A stretch of DNA of 64,000 nucleotides. Source: Enterobacter sp. RHBSTW-00175. GTDB taxonomy: Bacteria > Pseudomonadota > Gammaproteobacteria > Enterobacterales > Enterobacteriaceae. Positions 9,107-18,212 of this stretch are shown piece by piece. Below the pieces are notes generated by a model. It was given only the letters and a program-made list of their open reading frames with translations, was not told where the DNA came from and made no database searches. The stretch's first letter is position 1. Every line of letters begins with the position of its first letter. Position numbers and translations under genes: made by a program. The stretch is from assembly GCF_013927005.1 (NCBI RefSeq), contig NZ_CP055930.1, positions 2,852,001 through 2,916,000 on the forward strand, in the 5' to 3' direction.

Positions 9107-9337
9107 ATGTTGAGTAAAGCGCTGGGAAGTGCCTGGGGTGTGTTGTTGCCTGGGATGATCATTGGCGGTCTGATGTTTGCCGATCTCTCTGTCGACATCT
9201 GGAAACTGATTATTGTGTCAGGGTTACTGATGACATCGGCGATGATCTGGCATAAGCAATTGCGGCACTATGTGTTGTTGCCATCGTGCGTTGCATTGGT
9301 CAGTGGAATATTGGTAATACTGATGAGTTTGAAATAA
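9107..9337 (+). CDS. yjjZ: YjjZ, DUF1435 small membrane protein
   Basis: A 76-residue protein starting MLSKALGSAWGVLLPGMI, with two to three hydrophobic segments (about 8-25, 30-45 and 55-73). It belongs to the DUF1435 family of unknown function; position between fhuF and the leu tRNAs matches E. coli yjjZ. The ATG at 9107 is preferred over an in-frame one at 9005 because the upstream part overlaps the Fur boxes and is not conserved-looking. Iron-starvation induction is likely. Confidence 0.75.
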   Translation: MLSKALGSAWGVLLPGMIIGGLMFADLSVDIWKLIIVSGLLMTSAMIWHKQLRHYVLLPSCVALVSGILVILMSLK

Positions 9338-9374
9338 AAAAACGGAAGGAACATCAGAGGGATAATAAGATAAT

Positions 9375-9460
9375 TGGTGCGAGGGGGGGGACTCGAACCC
9401 CCACATCCTAAGGACACTAACACCTGAAGCTAGCGCGTCTACCAATTCCGCCACCTTCGC
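9375..9460 (-). tRNA. leuV: tRNA-Leu (CAG)
   Basis: The reverse strand reads GCGAAGGTGGCGGAATTGG at the 5' end and closes with CTCGCACCA. The anticodon loop is TTCAGGT (CAG) and a long class II variable arm is present. This is the promoter-distal copy of a three-gene array like E. coli leuQPV; 86 nt including the encoded CCA. The assignment of V, P and Q letters follows E. coli order and is provisional. Confidence 0.95.
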
Positions 9461-9494
9461 ACAGTCATCTTACTTTTTTTTGATATCGCCTCGT

Positions 9495-9580
9495 TGGTGC
9501 GAGGGGGGGGACTCGAACCCCCACATCCTAAGGACACTAACACCTGAAGCTAGCGCGTCTACCAATTCCGCCACCTTCGC
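9495..9580 (-). tRNA. leuP: tRNA-Leu (CAG)
   Basis: An 86-nt tRNA gene with the same sequence as its two neighbours, anticodon CAG and encoded CCA. It is separated from the distal copy by 34 bp of AT-rich spacer. Middle copy of the leuQPV-type transcript. Confidence 0.95.
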
Positions 9581-9608
9581 CCAGTGCGAGCAATATCAAT
9601 GTGATTTA

Positions 9609-9694
9609 TGGTGCGAGGGGGGGGACTCGAACCCCCACATCCTAAGGACACTAACACCTGAAGCTAGCGCGTCTACCAATTCCGCCACCTTCGC
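9609..9694 (-). tRNA. leuQ: tRNA-Leu (CAG)
   Basis: An 86-nt tRNA gene, same sequence as the other two copies. It is the promoter-proximal copy; a strong promoter lies 42-69 bp upstream of its 5' end. Confidence 0.95.
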
Positions 9695-9735
9695 ATACCA
9701 TCGATACTATAAAAGTATCGTAACCACGGAGGCGC

Positions 9736-9763
9736 ATTCTAGATGTTTTCAGCTTTTCGTCAA
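9736..9763 (-). promoter_or_regulatory. Sigma-70 promoter of leuQPV
   Basis: On the reverse strand TTGACG is followed by 16 bp and TAGAAT, then a GC-rich discriminator (GCGCCTCC). That layout is typical of stable-RNA promoters under stringent control. Confidence 0.75.
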
Positions 9764-9820
9764 CAGAAAAGTGCGCGCTATACCTTGATTGATGTAAAAA
9801 TGGTCGGAACAGAGACGTCT

Positions 9821-9855
9821 GTTTGCCGGAAGGCGCTGACGCTTATCCGGCAAAC
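9821..9855. repeat. REP-like palindrome
   Basis: GTTTGCCGGA ... TCCGGCAAAC forms a perfect 10-bp inverted repeat around an internal GGCGCTGACGC. It lies just after rsmC, between convergent-side tRNA promoter and gene end. Confidence 0.7.
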
Positions 9856-9866
9856 AGATTCGGGAA

Positions 9867-10895
9867 TTACTTTTTAGCCTGACGCGTCATCACGGTGCGG
9901 TACACCTTAAAGCGCCCGGTCTGGGCAATCACTTCGTGGAAGCCGAAGGTTTCATCCAGCACTTTCGGATACGCCAGGAAGGCGTTGGCGACGATACGCA
10001 GTTCACCGCCGCTGTTAAGGTGACGTACTGCACCGCGGATCAGGGTTTGCGCCGCTTCAAGGCTGGTTTCCATCCCGTCGTGGAACGGCGGGTTAGAGAT
10101 AATCATGTCAAAGCGACCGGTCACGTCAGAGAAGACGTTGCTGGCGATCACTTCACCTTCAAAACCGTTTGCGGCAAGCGTTGCGCGGCTAGCTTCAACC
10201 GCTGGCGCGCTGACATCACATAAGGTTAAGCGTACTTTTGGTGAATGACTGGCAAGCACTGTTGCCAGCACGCCCGCGCCACAGCCCACATCGAGCACTT
10301 TGCCTTTGGTATGCGGTGTCAGGGTGGAGAGCAGCAGTTTGCTGCCTACGTCCAGATAGTCGCGGCTGAAAACGCCAGGCAGGGTTTTGATGGTCAAATC
10401 ATCAAGCTGATATTCGCCCCAGAATTTATCTGCATCAAACGATGGCTGTTTTTCCAGGCGACCGTGGTACAGGCCACAGCGACGGGCGCTGTCGATTTTG
10501 TTCAGCGGCGCGTACTCTTCCAGCATCTGTTCGGCACTGCGAACGCCGCTACGGTTTTCACCCACCACGAAGATATCGCATCCCACCGGCAGCAGGGAGA
10601 GCAGGTTCATCAGCTGGAATTGCGCTTCAGGTTTGTTTTTCGGCCAGTAGTAAATCAGCGTGTCGCAATCGGCAACGTCGCTTTGCTCTGCCACCAGGCT
10701 AAAGCGCGCGCGCTCGCCCATCTGGCGGCTCAGCACCTGCCAGTGGTGGTAATACTGGGTGTGGGCACGGCTTTCAGCACAGTCGAAACGCGCAGGCAGG
10801 TCATCCTGCATATCTCCGGCAAAAAGAATACGGCTTTCTTCGAAATCATCACTGTGACGCAGCAAGACTTCACTTGCCGGGGTAAATGCAGACAT
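9867..10895 (-). CDS. rsmC: RsmC, 16S rRNA m2G1207 methyltransferase
   Basis: A 342-residue SAM-dependent methyltransferase acting on the assembled 30S subunit. The N-terminal half is the inactive pseudo-methyltransferase domain. The catalytic C-terminal domain (about 170-340) carries the SAM motif [15 protein letters not shown] and the N6/N2-methylase motif [10 protein letters not shown]. Length equals the E. coli enzyme. It diverges from holD across about 100 bp. Confidence 0.95.
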   Translation of the reverse strand: MSAFTPASEVLLRHSDDFEESRILFAGDMQDDLPARFDCAESRAHTQYYHHWQVLSRQMGERARFSLVAEQSDVADCDTLIYYWPKNKPEAQFQLMNLLSLLPVGCDIFVVGENRSGVRSAEQMLEEYAPLNKIDSARRCGLYHGRLEKQPSFDADKFWGEYQLDDLTIKTLPGVFSRDYLDVGSKLLLSTLTPHTKGKVLDVGCGAGVLATVLASHSPKVRLTLCDVSAPAVEASRATLAANGFEGEVIASNVFSDVTGRFDMIISNPPFHDGMETSLEAAQTLIRGAVRHLNSGGELRIVANAFLAYPKVLDETFGFHEVIAQTGRFKVYRTVMTRQAKK

Positions 10896-10997
10896 GAATT
10901 GTTCCTCAATAAACTCAGGCGGGGATTATAGTAGGTAGATGGCGCACTTTCGACACATTTGCTATATTTGCGCGCCTGAGAGACAGGAGCTTTCCCT

Positions 10998-11411
10998 ATG
11001 ACATCCCGACGAGACTGGCAGTTGCAGCAGCTGGGTATTACCCAGTGGGCCTTGCGTCGCCCGACGGCGTTGCAGGGTGAAATTGCCATTGCCATTCCTG
11101 CGCATGTTCGCCTGGTGATGGTGGCGGAGGCGCTGCCTGCCCTGAATGAAGCCCTTATTGGCGATGTCCTTCTTAGCCTGAAGCTCACGCCCGATCAGGT
11201 ATTACAGCTGACGCCAGAACGGGTCGCGATGCTGCCTCCTGATAGCCGCTGTAACAGCTGGCGGATGGGAGAGGTGGACGAACTCGCCCTTGAGGGAAGC
11301 CAGATAAGCTCTCCCGTGCTGGAAGAGCTAAAAGCAAACCCAAAAGCGCGCAGCGCGCTGTGGCAACAAATCTGCAAATATGAACACGATTTCTTCCCTC
11401 ACGACGCCTGA
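10998..11411 (+). CDS. holD: HolD, DNA polymerase III psi subunit
   Basis: A 137-residue subunit of the clamp-loader complex that ties chi to the gamma/tau core. The N-terminus MTSRRDWQLQQLGITQW matches the E. coli segment that binds gamma/tau; length is identical (137). The gene overlaps rimI by 32 bp, as in E. coli, so rimI translation is probably coupled to it. Confidence 0.95.
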   Translation: MTSRRDWQLQQLGITQWALRRPTALQGEIAIAIPAHVRLVMVAEALPALNEALIGDVLLSLKLTPDQVLQLTPERVAMLPPDSRCNSWRMGEVDELALEGSQISSPVLEELKANPKARSALWQQICKYEHDFFPHDA

Positions 11412-11823
11412 TCTGACGACAGCGTTCGCGATTGAAACACGCGCCCATGCGTTTCCGTGGAGCGAAAAAACATTCGCCAGCAATCAGGGCGACCGCTATC
11501 TGAACTACCGCCTGGATGTCGATGGCACGATGGCGGCATTCGCCATCACTCAGGTCGTGCTGGATGAAGCAACGCTGTTTAACATCGCGGTCGACCCGGC
11601 GTTTCAGCGCCGAGGCCTGGGAAGGGAGCTGCTGGAGTATTTAATTCGCGAGCTTGAAACCCGTGACGTTTTCACCCTGTGGCTGGAAGTACGCGCATCA
11701 AATGTCGCCGCCATCGCACTCTACGAAAGCTTAGGCTTTAACGAGGCGACAATCCGCCGTAACTACTACCCCACCGCAGAGGGACGTGAAGACGCCATCA
11801 TCATGGCTCTGCCGCTTGGATAA
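11380..11823 (+). CDS. rimI: RimI, ribosomal protein S18 N-acetyltransferase
   Basis: A 147-residue GNAT acetyltransferase that modifies the N-terminal alanine of S18. Visible GNAT motifs are [21 protein letters not shown] (about 64-84, acetyl-CoA pyrophosphate loop R/Q-x-x-G-x-G/A) and [13 protein letters not shown] (about 108-120). The start overlaps holD; yjjG follows 19 bp after the stop. Confidence 0.95.
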   Translation: MNTISSLTTPDLTTAFAIETRAHAFPWSEKTFASNQGDRYLNYRLDVDGTMAAFAITQVVLDEATLFNIAVDPAFQRRGLGRELLEYLIRELETRDVFTLWLEVRASNVAAIALYESLGFNEATIRRNYYPTAEGREDAIIMALPLG

Positions 11824-11842
11824 CGAAAATAAGGTTGTAACG

Positions 11843-12520
11843 ATGAAATGGGACTGGATTTTCTTTGATGCCGACGAAACGCTGTTTACGTTTGACTCGT
11901 TCGGTGGCCTACAGCGGATGTTTCTGGATTATAGCGTTACCTTCACCGCTGAAGATTTTCAGGACTATCAGGCGGTTAATAAACCGCTGTGGGTGGATTA
12001 CCAGAACGGTACTATCACCGCGTTGCAGCTGCAACATCAGCGCTTTGATGTGTGGGCAGAGCGCCTGAAGGTGAGTCCTGGCTCGCTGAATGATGCCTTC
12101 CTGAATGCGATGGCCGATATCTGCGCGCCGCTGCCGGGTGCGGTTTCCCTGCTGGACTCCCTGAAAGGTAAGGCGAAACTGGGTATTATTACCAACGGAT
12201 TTACCGCCTTACAGCAGATCCGTCTTGAACGTACCGGCCTGCGCGATCATTTCGATGCGCTGGTGATTTCCGAAGAAGTGGGCGTACCAAAACCCGATCC
12301 GCGTATTTTCGATTACGCGCTGGCGCAGGCAGGCAATCCTGAGCGCGAACGCGTGCTGATGGTAGGGGACACCGCCGAGTCGGATATTCTGGGTGGCATG
12401 AACTCGGGCTTGTCGACCGTCTGGCTGAATGCGCACGGTCGCGTGCAGCCTGAAGGTATCCAACCGACCTGGACCGTCTCGTCATTGAACGAACTGGAGC
12501 AACTCCTGTGTAAACAATGA
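11843..12520 (+). CDS. yjjG: YjjG, HAD-family pyrimidine 5'-nucleotidase
   Basis: A 225-residue HAD phosphatase (E. coli 225) that acts on dUMP, dTMP and non-canonical pyrimidine nucleotides, a house-cleaning role. Motif I is FFDADETL (about 7-14), motif II includes GIITNG, motif III K in [11 protein letters not shown], and motif [15 protein letters not shown]. The start MKWDWIF at 11843 matches E. coli and avoids the overlap with rimI. It forms an operon-like run with holD and rimI. Confidence 0.94.
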   Translation: MKWDWIFFDADETLFTFDSFGGLQRMFLDYSVTFTAEDFQDYQAVNKPLWVDYQNGTITALQLQHQRFDVWAERLKVSPGSLNDAFLNAMADICAPLPGAVSLLDSLKGKAKLGIITNGFTALQQIRLERTGLRDHFDALVISEEVGVPKPDPRIFDYALAQAGNPERERVLMVGDTAESDILGGMNSGLSTVWLNAHGRVQPEGIQPTWTVSSLNELEQLLCKQ

Positions 12521-12611
12521 TTGCCTGCCCCCTATTGATGGGTAAAATAGCCGCAATTTTGTATTCCATGATGCGTGGCGTGCTGCCGCGCTTATAAAAG
12601 AAGATTTGATT

Positions 12612-14201
12612 ATGACGTTGTCTCCTTATCTGCAAGAGGTGGCCAAGCGCCGCACTTTTGCCATTATCTCTCACCCGGATGCCGGTAAAACGACCATCAC
12701 CGAAAAGGTGCTGCTGTTCGGACAGGCTATTCAGACTGCCGGTACGGTTAAAGGCCGTGGCTCCAGCCAGCATGCAAAATCTGACTGGATGGAGATGGAA
12801 AAGCAGCGTGGTATTTCGATTACCACCTCCGTGATGCAGTTCCCGTATCACGATTGCCTGGTGAACCTGCTGGACACCCCGGGCCACGAAGACTTCTCCG
12901 AAGATACCTATCGTACGCTGACGGCGGTTGACTGCTGTCTGATGGTTATCGATGCCGCAAAAGGTGTAGAAGACCGTACCCGTAAGCTGATGGAAGTTAC
13001 CCGTCTGCGCGATACGCCGATCCTCACCTTTATGAACAAACTCGACCGTGACATCCGCGATCCGATGGAAGTGATGGATGAAGTGGAAAGCGAGCTGAAG
13101 ATCGCCTGTGCACCAATTACCTGGCCAATCGGCTGCGGTAAGCTGTTTAAAGGTGTTTACCATCTCTATAAAGATGAGACTTACCTGTATCAGACCGGTA
13201 AGGGTCACACCATTCAGGAAGTGCGCGTTGTGAAAGGCCTGGACAACCCAGAGCTGGACGTAGCGGTAGGTGAAGAGCTGGCCGCGCAGTTGCGCGACGA
13301 GCTGGAGCTGGTGAAAGGCGCCTCCCACGAGTTCGATAAAGAGCTGTTCCTGGCAGGCGAAATTACCCCGGTCTTCTTCGGTACCGCGCTGGGTAACTTC
13401 GGTGTTGATCATATGCTCGACGGTCTGGTGGAGTGGGCGCCGCGTCCGATGCCGCGTAAAACCGACACCCGTGAAGTCGAAGCAAAAGAAGAGAAATTCA
13501 CCGGCTTCGTCTTTAAAATTCAGGCCAATATGGACCCAAAACACCGCGACCGCGTGGCCTTTATGCGTGTGGTGTCCGGTAAATATGAAAAGGGCATGAA
13601 GCTTCGCCAGGTGCGTATCGGTAAAGACGTGGTGATCTCCGACGCGCTGACCTTTATGGCGGGCGACCGTTCTCACGTTGAAGAAGCGTATCCGGGTGAC
13701 ATCATCGGCCTGCATAACCACGGCACGATCCAGATCGGTGATACCTTCACCCAGGGCGAGATGATGAAGTTCACCGGCATCCCGAACTTTGCGCCGGAGC
13801 TGTTCCGTCGTATTCGTCTGCGCGATCCGCTGAAGCAAAAACAGCTGCTGAAAGGCCTGGTACAGCTTTCCGAAGAGGGTGCGGTACAGGTATTCCGCCC
13901 AATTGCGAACAACGATCTGATCGTTGGTGCGGTCGGTGTGTTGCAGTTTGACGTGGTAGTTGCGCGTCTTAAGAGCGAATACAACGTTGAAGCGATTTAC
14001 GAATCCGTAAACGTGGCGACTGCGCGCTGGGTTGAGTGTTCTGACGTGAAGAAATTCGAAGAATTTAAGCGTAAGAATGAGATCCAGCTGGCGCTCGATG
14101 GCGGCGATAACCTGACATACATCGCCCCAACCATGGTTAACCTGAACCTGACGCAGGAACGCTATCCTGACGTTCAGTTCCGCAAAACGCGCGAACACTA
14201 A
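12612..14201 (+). CDS. prfC: Peptide chain release factor 3
   Basis: A 529-residue translational GTPase (E. coli 529) that recycles RF1/RF2 from the ribosome after peptide release. G motifs: [13 protein letters not shown] (G1), ISITTS (G2), [13 protein letters not shown] (G3), NKLDRD (G4). Domains II and III follow. The start [10 protein letters not shown] at 12612 matches E. coli; an ATG two codons upstream is possible. A 665-codon reading on the other strand is a codon-bias shadow. Confidence 0.97.
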   Translation: MTLSPYLQEVAKRRTFAIISHPDAGKTTITEKVLLFGQAIQTAGTVKGRGSSQHAKSDWMEMEKQRGISITTSVMQFPYHDCLVNLLDTPGHEDFSEDTYRTLTAVDCCLMVIDAAKGVEDRTRKLMEVTRLRDTPILTFMNKLDRDIRDPMEVMDEVESELKIACAPITWPIGCGKLFKGVYHLYKDETYLYQTGKGHTIQEVRVVKGLDNPELDVAVGEELAAQLRDELELVKGASHEFDKELFLAGEITPVFFGTALGNFGVDHMLDGLVEWAPRPMPRKTDTREVEAKEEKFTGFVFKIQANMDPKHRDRVAFMRVVSGKYEKGMKLRQVRIGKDVVISDALTFMAGDRSHVEEAYPGDIIGLHNHGTIQIGDTFTQGEMMKFTGIPNFAPELFRRIRLRDPLKQKQLLKGLVQLSEEGAVQVFRPIANNDLIVGAVGVLQFDVVVARLKSEYNVEAIYESVNVATARWVECSDVKKFEEFKRKNEIQLALDGGDNLTYIAPTMVNLNLTQERYPDVQFRKTREH

Positions 14202-14210
14202 TCCCCTCTC

Positions 14211-14237
14211 AGAGCACGGTTTTCGCCGTGCTCTTCT
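14211..14237 (+). terminator. Terminator after prfC
   Basis: A perfect 9-bp stem, AGAGCACGG / CCGTGCTCT, with a 6-nt loop lies 10 bp after the prfC stop and is followed by a short T-rich stretch. Confidence 0.7.
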
Positions 14238-14505
14238 TAATTCCCTGCCTTATTAGACCCTTGCGGAATGTTCTTAAATCATCCCGTTCGGCGTTGGTTT
14301 GCCTGTTTTTTGACCGATTCTGAATGCGGCACCGCGAGACTGTTCTATATTTAACTCAGTGTTTAACCTCGTCGGTGGGTGAATTGACTGTTTTATTACC
14401 TGAAAATGATTTCCCTTACTGACTGTTGGTTTATTCACAGCATTTACAACTAACGAAAAGGAACGTTAGCCGCTCAAATAGCGAGCAAACTACAGGAACA
14501 CATCG
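14238..14505 (+). promoter_or_regulatory. osmY promoter and leader region
   Basis: The 304-bp prfC-osmY gap contains, at 14345-14354, CTATATTTAA preceded by GAGACTGTT. This is very close to the extended -10 of E. coli osmY, which is read by sigma-S. The downstream leader is about 150 bp. Binding sites for Lrp, CRP or IHF known at osmY could not be placed by eye. Confidence 0.55.
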
Positions 14506-15123
14506 ATGAATATGACAAGACCTAAGATTTCAAAATCTCTGCTGGCCGTAGCCCTGGGGTGCATCGTGACAAGCGGTTCTGCTTTTGCAGAAAACACCAC
14601 GATGGATAAAGCCCAGTCCGTGGCGACAAGCACGGGGGAAAAAATCGATAGCTCGATGAATAAAGTCGGTAACTTCATGGATGACAGCGCTATCACCGCT
14701 AAAGTGAAAGCCGCGCTGGTGGACGATAAAAACATCAAGAGCACCGACATCTCCGTCAAAACAGAGGGCAGCGTCGTTACGCTGAGCGGCTTTGTGGAGA
14801 GCCAGACCCAGGCTGAACAGGCTGTTGCGGTTGCTAAGGGGGTAGAAGGTGTGACCTCCGTCAGCGACAAATTGCATGTCCGCGACAGTAAAAATGGCTC
14901 TATGCAGGGTTATGCCGGTGATGCTGCAACCACCAGTGAAATCAAAGCCAAGCTTCTGGCTGATGACGTTGTACCGTCACGAAAAGTGAAAGTAGAAACT
15001 ACCGATGGTGTGGTTCAGTTGTCCGGTACCGTCGATTCTCAGGCGCAAATTGAACGCGCCGAAGCCATTGCGAAAGCGGTTGATGGCGTCAAAAGCGTCA
15101 AAAATGACCTGAAATCGAAGTAA
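14506..15123 (+). CDS. osmY: OsmY, periplasmic BON-domain stress protein
   Basis: A 205-residue periplasmic protein (E. coli 201). A Sec signal peptide ends at GSAFA-ENTT (about residue 28). Two BON domains follow, at about 58-125 and 137-205, each with the pattern (V/T)[20 protein letters not shown] and GxVxLSGxVxSQ. OsmY acts as a periplasmic chaperone and is strongly induced in stationary phase and high osmolarity. Confidence 0.95.
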   Translation: MNMTRPKISKSLLAVALGCIVTSGSAFAENTTMDKAQSVATSTGEKIDSSMNKVGNFMDDSAITAKVKAALVDDKNIKSTDISVKTEGSVVTLSGFVESQTQAEQAVAVAKGVEGVTSVSDKLHVRDSKNGSMQGYAGDAATTSEIKAKLLADDVVPSRKVKVETTDGVVQLSGTVDSQAQIERAEAIAKAVDGVKSVKNDLKSK

Positions 15124-15243
15124 CACATCGCAATTCGTTCTTCTGACTGAGGCCGGAAGACGGAATAAGAATTACACCTGGAATCATCAGCAGTGAACGC
15201 TCGCGACTTGCGGTCGACATTAACTATGGTAAAGGAGAGTCTT

Positions 15244-15405
15244 ATGTTTCGATGGGGCATTATTTTTCTGGTTATCGCGTTAATTGCCGCCGCGCTGGGC
15301 TTTGGTGGTCTGGCGGGTACAGCGGCAGGGGCAGCGAAAATTGTCTTCGTTGTCGGTATTATTCTGTTCCTGGTCAGCCTGTTTACCGGACGACGCCGTC
15401 CGTAG
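15244..15405 (+). CDS. ytjA: YtjA, DUF1328 small membrane protein
   Basis: A 53-residue protein starting [19 protein letters not shown], with two hydrophobic helices (about 4-20 and 29-47) and a basic tail GRRRP. Length and sequence fit E. coli YtjA (53). The ATG follows AAAGGAGAG. It lies between osmY and yjjU as in E. coli. Function is unknown; cotranscription with stress genes is plausible. Confidence 0.88.
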
Positions 15406-15430
15406 CGACACACACTCTGACAGCAACATC

Positions 15431-15456
15431 AAAGCCAGTCTCCCGACTGGCTTTTT
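15431..15456 (+). terminator. Terminator after ytjA
   Basis: A perfect 10-bp stem, AAAGCCAGTC / GACTGGCTTT, with a 4-nt loop and a T run. Confidence 0.85.
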
Positions 15457-15525
15457 CTGGTTTGAGCCTGGCGTAAGGTGTAGGTTACTGTGTATTCACA
15501 AAACAAATAACGCAGGAAAGCAGAG

Positions 15526-16578
15526 GTGGGGCAACGAATTCCCGTTACGCTCGGCAATATTACGCCGCTGGCGCTTAAGCCGTTTCGTCCGGGCCAGCTT
15601 GCACTGGTGTGCGAGGGCGGCGGGCAGCGCGGTATCTTCACGTCTGGCGTGCTGGATGAGTTTATGCGTGCGCAATTCAACCCATTCGACCTGTTTTTAG
15701 GCACCTCGGCGGGGGCGCAAAACCTCTCCGCCTATGTGTGTAACCAGCCGGGCTATGCTCGCAAAGTGATCATGCGTTACACCACCTCGCGGGATTTTTT
15801 TAACCCGGTGCGCTTTGTTCGCGGGGGGAATTTAATCGATCTCGACTGGTTGTTAGATTCCACCGCCAGCCAGATGCCGCTGGCGATGGACACGGCATCG
15901 CGCCTGTTCGATACCGGAAAAGAATTCTGGATGTGCGCCAGCCGGGGCGATGACTACACGCCGGGGTATTTTTCACCGCAGAAAGAGAACTGGCTCGATA
16001 TCATTCGTGCCTCCAGCGCCATTCCGGGGTTCTATCGCACTGGCGCAATGCTTGACGGTGTGAGCTACCTTGACGGCGGTATCAGCGATGCGGTGCCGGT
16101 ACAGGAAGCCGCGCGCAGAGGGGCAAAAACCATTGTGGTGATCCGCACTGTGCCTTCGCAAATGTACTACACCCCACAATGGTTCAAGCGCATGGAGCGC
16201 TGGCTGGGTGATAGCAGCCTGCAACCGCTGGTGAATATCGCCCAGCGACATGAAGCGAGTTACGGCGCAATGCAGCGCTTTATCGAAAAACCGCCGGGTA
16301 AGTTGCGGATCTTTGAGATCTATCCGCCGAAACCACTATTGAGTATGGCGCTGGGCAGCCGTTTACCTGCACTGCGTGATGACTATAAAACGGGGCGGCT
16401 TTGCGGGCGCTATTTCCTGGCAACGGTAGGTAAACTGCTGGCCGAGCACCCGCCTTTCCATCGACATAAACGGATCATAACGCCGCCTGCCATTGTGGCC
16501 AATGACGCACTGGCGATGCCGCGAGTCGACATTGCGCAGGCGAATGATACAACATTTGATAATGAGGATTTGGCGTGA
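15526..16578 (+). CDS. yjjU: YjjU, patatin-like phospholipase
   Basis: A 350-residue predicted serine hydrolase starting at GTG (MGQRIPVTLGNI, as in E. coli). Patatin signatures are all present: oxyanion loop GGGQRG (about 28-33), nucleophile elbow LGTSAG (serine near 60), and the catalytic aspartate in LDGGISD (about 187-193). It lacks a signal peptide, so it acts in the cytoplasm or at the inner membrane face. The stop overlaps the yjjV start by 4 bp. Confidence 0.92.
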   Translation: MGQRIPVTLGNITPLALKPFRPGQLALVCEGGGQRGIFTSGVLDEFMRAQFNPFDLFLGTSAGAQNLSAYVCNQPGYARKVIMRYTTSRDFFNPVRFVRGGNLIDLDWLLDSTASQMPLAMDTASRLFDTGKEFWMCASRGDDYTPGYFSPQKENWLDIIRASSAIPGFYRTGAMLDGVSYLDGGISDAVPVQEAARRGAKTIVVIRTVPSQMYYTPQWFKRMERWLGDSSLQPLVNIAQRHEASYGAMQRFIEKPPGKLRIFEIYPPKPLLSMALGSRLPALRDDYKTGRLCGRYFLATVGKLLAEHPPFHRHKRIITPPAIVANDALAMPRVDIAQANDTTFDNEDLA

Positions 16579-17357
16579 CGTACCGCTTTGTCGACACCCA
16601 TTGCCACTTTGATTTTCCGCCCTTTACCGGTAATGAAGAACAAAGCATTGATAGCGCCGCGCAGGCGGGCGTTCAGGCGATCATCGTGCCTGCCATTGAA
16701 GCCGCTCACTTCGACCGTGTGCAGGATCTCGCCCGGCGACATGATGCACTGTATGCCGCACTCGGCCTGCATCCGATCGTTATTGAGCGCCATCTGGACG
16801 AACATATCGACAGGCTGGACGAAATATTACGCACGCCCGAGAAGAAGCGGGTGGCTATTGGTGAGATTGGCCTGGATCTCTATCGCGAGGATCCGCATTT
16901 TGAACGCCAGCAGACTCTCCTCGACGCGCAGCTCCGGCTGGCAAAGCAGCACGATCTGCCGGTGATCCTCCACTCGCGCCGCACTCACGACAAACTGGCT
17001 CTGCACCTGAAACGCATAAATTTACCCCGTACCGGCGTGGTGCACGGATTTTCCGGCAGTTTGCAGCAGGCTGAACGCTTTATCGGGCTGGGCTATCGCA
17101 TTGGTGTTGGCGGGACGATTACCTACGCACGAGCCAGCAAGACCCGGGATGTGATGGCACAGCTACCGCTCACGGCGTTATTGCTGGAAACCGACGCACC
17201 CGACATGCCGCTAAACGGTTTTCAGGGGCAACCTAATCGCCCGGAACAGGCGGCGCGCGTTTTCGACACGCTATGTGAACTGCGCAGAGAGCCTGCGGAT
17301 GTGATTGCGGATGCCTTGCTGAGCAACACCCGCTCGCTGTTTGGCATTGCGCTATAG
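16575..17357 (+). CDS. yjjV: YjjV, TatD-family metal-dependent hydrolase
   Basis: A 260-residue TIM-barrel hydrolase of the TatD family. Metal ligands are visible in DTHCHFD (about 6-12), [15 protein letters not shown] and [10 protein letters not shown]. TatD relatives are 3'-5' exonucleases; the substrate of YjjV is not established. It starts with GTG in the overlap with yjjU, implying coupling. Its stop overlaps the convergent yjjW end by 6 bp. Confidence 0.93.
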   Translation: MTYRFVDTHCHFDFPPFTGNEEQSIDSAAQAGVQAIIVPAIEAAHFDRVQDLARRHDALYAALGLHPIVIERHLDEHIDRLDEILRTPEKKRVAIGEIGLDLYREDPHFERQQTLLDAQLRLAKQHDLPVILHSRRTHDKLALHLKRINLPRTGVVHGFSGSLQQAERFIGLGYRIGVGGTITYARASKTRDVMAQLPLTALLLETDAPDMPLNGFQGQPNRPEQAARVFDTLCELRREPADVIADALLSNTRSLFGIAL

Positions 17358-18212
17358 ATAGAGCGCCGGGCGGATCACGGCGATCTTCTCTTTTTCCAGC
17401 GCCAGTGCCAGTGGCTCAATATCGGCAGGCGTTGCGCTACGCCAGCTGGCCGCCTCACCGTAAACCCCTTGTGCATGAAACGCGTTGATCCTCACCGGGA
17501 TATTGCCCAGCGAGTGAATAAACACGATTAGCGCTTTGATATGCTCCAGATAATCGCACTTCTCAGGGATAACCAGTAACCGCAGCTCGGTCAGCCGGTT
17601 ATGCTGCGCCAGCAAGCGGATGCTCTGCTTTATCTGCGGGTTTTCACGTCCGGTCAGGTAGCGGTGATGTTCGTTTCCCCAGGCTTTGAGATCCAGCATT
17701 GCACCATCGAGAACCGGCAATAACTTCTGCCAGCCGGTTTCCCCGAGCAGGCCGTTACTGTCGACCAGACGGGTCAAATGATGAAGGGTTGGCTCTGTTT
17801 TCATCGCTGTGAACAGTGCCACCAGAAACGGCAGTTGCGTTGTGGCCTCACCGCCACTCACGGTGATGCCATCGATAAACGGCGCGACTTTGCGAATGTG
17901 CGCGAGGATATCGTTTACGCTAAAGCGTTGCGCCATCGGTGTGGCCTGCTGCTGGCAAAGGTGCAGGCAGGTGTCACACTGTTTGCAGTCGCTTTCCTGC
18001 CACCAGACCCGCCCGGCCTGAATATTCAGCGCGTCGTGCGGACAATGGGGAACGCAGTCGCCGCAGTCGTTGCAGCGGCCGATGGTCCACGGGTTGTGGC
18101 AGGATTTACAGCGCAGGTTACAGCCCTGGAGGAACAGCGCCAGGCGGCTGCCTGGACCGTCCACGCAGGAGAAGGGGATAATCTGACTAACTAAAGCGCA
18201 TCTGTTGTTCAT
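17352..18212 (-). CDS. yjjW: YjjW, glycyl-radical enzyme activase
   Basis: A 286-residue radical-SAM enzyme. The SAM cluster motif is CNLRCKSC (about 30-37), followed by a ferredoxin-like insert with two Cys clusters ([12 protein letters not shown] and [11 protein letters not shown], about 49-85), as in PflA/HpdA-type activases. The glycine-rich stretch TVSGGEAT binds SAM. It would install the glycyl radical on YjjI, whose gene it overlaps by 26 bp. Confidence 0.93.
   Translation of the reverse strand: MNNRCALVSQIIPFSCVDGPGSRLALFLQGCNLRCKSCHNPWTIGRCNDCGDCVPHCPHDALNIQAGRVWWQESDCKQCDTCLHLCQQQATPMAQRFSVNDILAHIRKVAPFIDGITVSGGEATTQLPFLVALFTAMKTEPTLHHLTRLVDSNGLLGETGWQKLLPVLDGAMLDLKAWGNEHHRYLTGRENPQIKQSIRLLAQHNRLTELRLLVIPEKCDYLEHIKALIVFIHSLGNIPVRINAFHAQGVYGEAASWRSATPADIEPLALALEKEKIAVIRPALYL

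Noticed and set aside
9375..9694. Prophage or island attachment at the tRNA-Leu array
   Set aside because: No integrase gene or partial tRNA repeat is near; neighbours are core genes in E. coli order.
12201..14198. 665-codon reverse-strand ORF across prfC
   Set aside because: It lies fully antisense to prfC, a certain gene, with composition (many His, Arg, Gln) typical of the reverse of GC-rich codon use.
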